Assembly (NCBI GenBank): GCA_937982665.1
Contig: CALJLD010000165.1
Location: 1 to 24,761 of the forward strand
Origin: an uncultured Planctomycetales bacterium
Lineage (GTDB): Bacteria > Planctomycetota > Planctomycetia > Pirellulales > S012-138
Length of the DNA: 24,761 nucleotides
Reading direction: 5' to 3'
Shown in pieces: positions 23,341-24,761 of the stretch. How positions within the stretch are numbered: position 1 is the stretch's first letter; every line of letters starts with the position of its first letter. Under the pieces are notes generated by a model that worked only from the letters and a program-made list of their open reading frames with translations, was not told where the DNA came from and did no database searches. The position numbers and the translations under genes were made by a program.

Positions 23341-23392
23341 TTGGCATGCGCGAGGGACAATCGCTTTCGCCTTCGGCCACTGTTCAGGAATG

Positions 23393-24487
23393 CTAGGTAT
23401 TGGCCGGCCGTCTCGGCGTGTAGAGACAACAGTCGCTCGGGCAAACGTCGTGGCTCGGCGGATGATTGCCAACAGCCAAACGCGGATGATTGAACAACCG
23501 CTCTTCTACCAGCTGACAAATCATTCGCACAAACCGCGGGTGCGTTCCAGCCGTGCCGGCGCGAACCATGTTCAGACCAATCTCCCGGCTTACGTCCGCG
23601 GCTTCGGTATCCAGGTCATAGATCACTTCCATATGATCAGACAAGAAACCAATCGGCACAACCACGGCATCGCTGCCGCCTTGGGACTTGTACTCGCGAA
23701 GAAAGTCGCAAACGTCCGGCTCCAGCCAAGGCTGGCTCGGCGGGCCGCTGCGGCTTTGATAGACAAGCCGCCGTGGGTAAGCCGTGTCACGTCCGCTGTC
23801 CTTGGCCAGTTGCTTAGCCACCAGGCGGCTGGCCTCTTCCAACTGCAAGGCGTAATCACAGTTGTCCGCCATGCCGATAGGAATGCTGTGTGCCGTAAAG
23901 ACCAGCAGCGCATCGTCACGCCGCTCCGGCGGAATCTGCTCAAGCGCCGTGCGAGTCCTCTCCGCCATGACCTCGATATAGCCTGGATGGTTGTAGAACA
24001 TCCGCAGCTTGTCGATAACAGGCGCCTCTCCCTCTATCTGCGAGTTGCCTTCTGACTGCGAGTTGCCGCCAACCTGCTCGCGCGCGGATTCAATATTCTC
24101 TCGATACTGCCGGCAGCCGGAGTAGCTGGAAAATGCCGATGTCACAAAGGCCAACGCGCGGCGCACGCCATCGCTGGCCATCTGCTGCAGTGTATCCGGC
24201 AGCAAGGGATGCCAGTTGCGGTTGCCCCAATAGATGGGCAAGTTGAGATCCGCGGCCGAAAACTCCTCTTCCAGCGCGGAAATCAATGCTCGCACTTGCG
24301 AGTTGAGAGGGCTGAACCCTCGGAGTTTCTGATAGTGCTCGGCAACTTCCAGCATCCGCTCGCGCGGAACATTGCGGCCACGGAGCACATTCTCCAGAAA
24401 CGGAATCACATCGTCCGGACCCTCTGGCCCGCCGAAGGAGACAACCAACAGCGCGTCGTAAGGTTGTTGTTCTGCCTGTTCGCCCAT
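23393..24487 (-). CDS. hemH: ferrochelatase
   Basis: About 364 residues from ATG 24487 (a TTG at 24499 is the alternative; neither has a clear ribosome binding site). Ferrochelatase inserts Fe(II) into a porphyrin near the end of heme synthesis. Landmarks in order: LLVVSFGGPEGPDDVIPFL, RGFSPLN, FVTSAFSSYSGCRQYRENI, DKLRMFYNHPGYIE, LVFTAHSIP with the catalytic His (about 200), YQSRSGPPSQPWLEPD, and GFLSDHMEVIYDLD with the catalytic Glu. Cys125 in SGCRQY and the C-terminal CPSDCC resemble the cysteines that hold a [2Fe-2S] cluster in actinobacterial and animal enzymes. Whether the substrate is protoporphyrin or coproporphyrin cannot be decided. An extra segment GNSQSEGNSQIEGE is encoded by an 18-bp repeat. 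It follows the aminotransferase gene by 95 bp. Confidence 0.96.
   Translation of the reverse strand: MGEQAEQQPYDALLVVSFGGPEGPDDVIPFLENVLRGRNVPRERMLEVAEHYQKLRGFSPLNSQVRALISALEEEFSAADLNLPIYWGNRNWHPLLPDTLQQMASDGVRRALAFVTSAFSSYSGCRQYRENIESAREQVGGNSQSEGNSQIEGEAPVIDKLRMFYNHPGYIEVMAERTRTALEQIPPERRDDALLVFTAHSIPIGMADNCDYALQLEEASRLVAKQLAKDSGRDTAYPRRLVYQSRSGPPSQPWLEPDVCDFLREYKSQGGSDAVVVPIGFLSDHMEVIYDLDTEAADVSREIGLNMVRAGTAGTHPRFVRMICQLVEERLFNHPRLAVGNHPPSHDVCPSDCCLYTPRRPANT
24038..24073. repeat. in-frame 18-bp tandem repeat inside hemH
   Basis: Two adjacent 18-bp units (24038-24055 and 24056-24073) share CTGCGAGTTGCC exactly at their left ends. Read on the minus strand they encode GNSQ-containing hexads, producing GNSQSEGNSQIE between the porphyrin-binding half and the DKLRMFYNHPG segment. 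The period is a multiple of three, so the frame is kept. Confidence 0.8.
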
Positions 24488-24582
24488 TGGTCTCGGCAAT
24501 TGTTATTGCTTGGCAATTGTTTTGAAACTAGCGGCAAACCAATGCACACCACGTCGCTTGTGTGAGTTGCCACTTAAATTCG

Positions 24583-24761
24583 TTATGCCGAGAACTTTGG
24601 ATTCAGGCTGGCCAATCGCCGCCGTGTTTCTTCCATCAGTTCATCCTCTTCCGCCTCGGTCGGCGCTTCGTACGTCACGGAGAAACGCAGGAAAGAGCCG
24701 GCATCGTCCCATGGCACCGTGCAGATCGAATGTTCGCGAATGAGATACTGGCTGGCCGCTT
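24583..24761 (-). CDS. class I/II aminotransferase, C-terminal end (partial)
   Basis: The last 58 residues of a minus-strand gene enter from beyond the window edge and stop at TAA 24583-24585. The piece QYLIREHSICTVPWDDAG, followed by SFLRFSVTYEA and then EEDELMEETRRRLASLNPK, matches the C-terminal small domain of PLP-dependent fold-type I aminotransferases. The wording TVPWDDAG before FLRFSVT is especially like LL-diaminopimelate aminotransferases, which make a lysine and peptidoglycan precursor. The active-site lysine and most of the protein are outside the window, so the exact substrate is uncertain. It lies 95 bp upstream of hemH on the same strand and may share its transcript. Confidence 0.82.
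   Translation of the reverse strand, partial: AASQYLIREHSICTVPWDDAGSFLRFSVTYEAPTEAEEDELMEETRRRLASLNPKFSA

Noticed and set aside
23333..24055. 240-residue plus-strand frame
   Set aside because: It is antisense to the conserved half of hemH.

Overview
The window looks like chromosomal DNA of a planctomycete, probably of the Pirellula/Rhodopirellula kind. This is an inference from gene content: a secreted PQQ-type propeller beginning with the WPRFRGPDGQG motif next to a formylglycine-type sulfatase, a histidine gene standing alone, several secreted or membrane-anchored proteins with TPR or propeller repeats, and short loosely spaced operons. No rRNA, tRNA, insertion sequence, phage gene or CRISPR array was found.

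Layout. 1-600: rpsU (S21) on the minus strand, preceded by a 10-codon leader ORF and a candidate promoter. 832-4040: secreted propeller and sulfatase, probably one plus-strand unit. 4137-5525: a wax-synthase/MBOAT-like membrane acyltransferase and a small membrane protein. 5526-7669: mostly gene-free, holding short tandem repeats, a cold-shock gene with a clear intrinsic terminator, an orphan plus-strand terminator, nested inverted repeats and a seven-unit array with an exact 21-bp period. 7670-8950: a lipoprotein-like serpin, whose stop overlaps that of a convergent S4 RNA-binding gene. 8947-10794: S4 gene, an indoleamine 2,3-dioxygenase-like gene and a short prepilin-like gene. 10906-14161: hisD, flanked by two exported proteins that may share a DUF1579-like fold. 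14200-19067: a GAF/PAS histidine kinase divergent from a membrane RsbU-type PP2C phosphatase, then a membrane-anchored propeller protein. 19259-20494: a Tat-exported purple-acid-phosphatase-like enzyme. 20545-21780: a TPR plus 2-oxoglutarate/Fe(II) oxygenase. 22180-23250: a secreted class 3 lipase. 23393-24761: hemH and the end of an upstream aminotransferase gene.

Together the genes suggest a heterotroph that degrades sulfated polymers, phosphoesters and lipids outside the cytoplasm, with housekeeping genes (rpsU, csp, hisD, hemH) scattered between. No obvious multi-gene defence or biosynthetic system is visible. The features most worth checking are the 21-bp repeat array and its structured gene-free surroundings, the rpsU leader ORF, the serpin, and the kinase/phosphatase pair.
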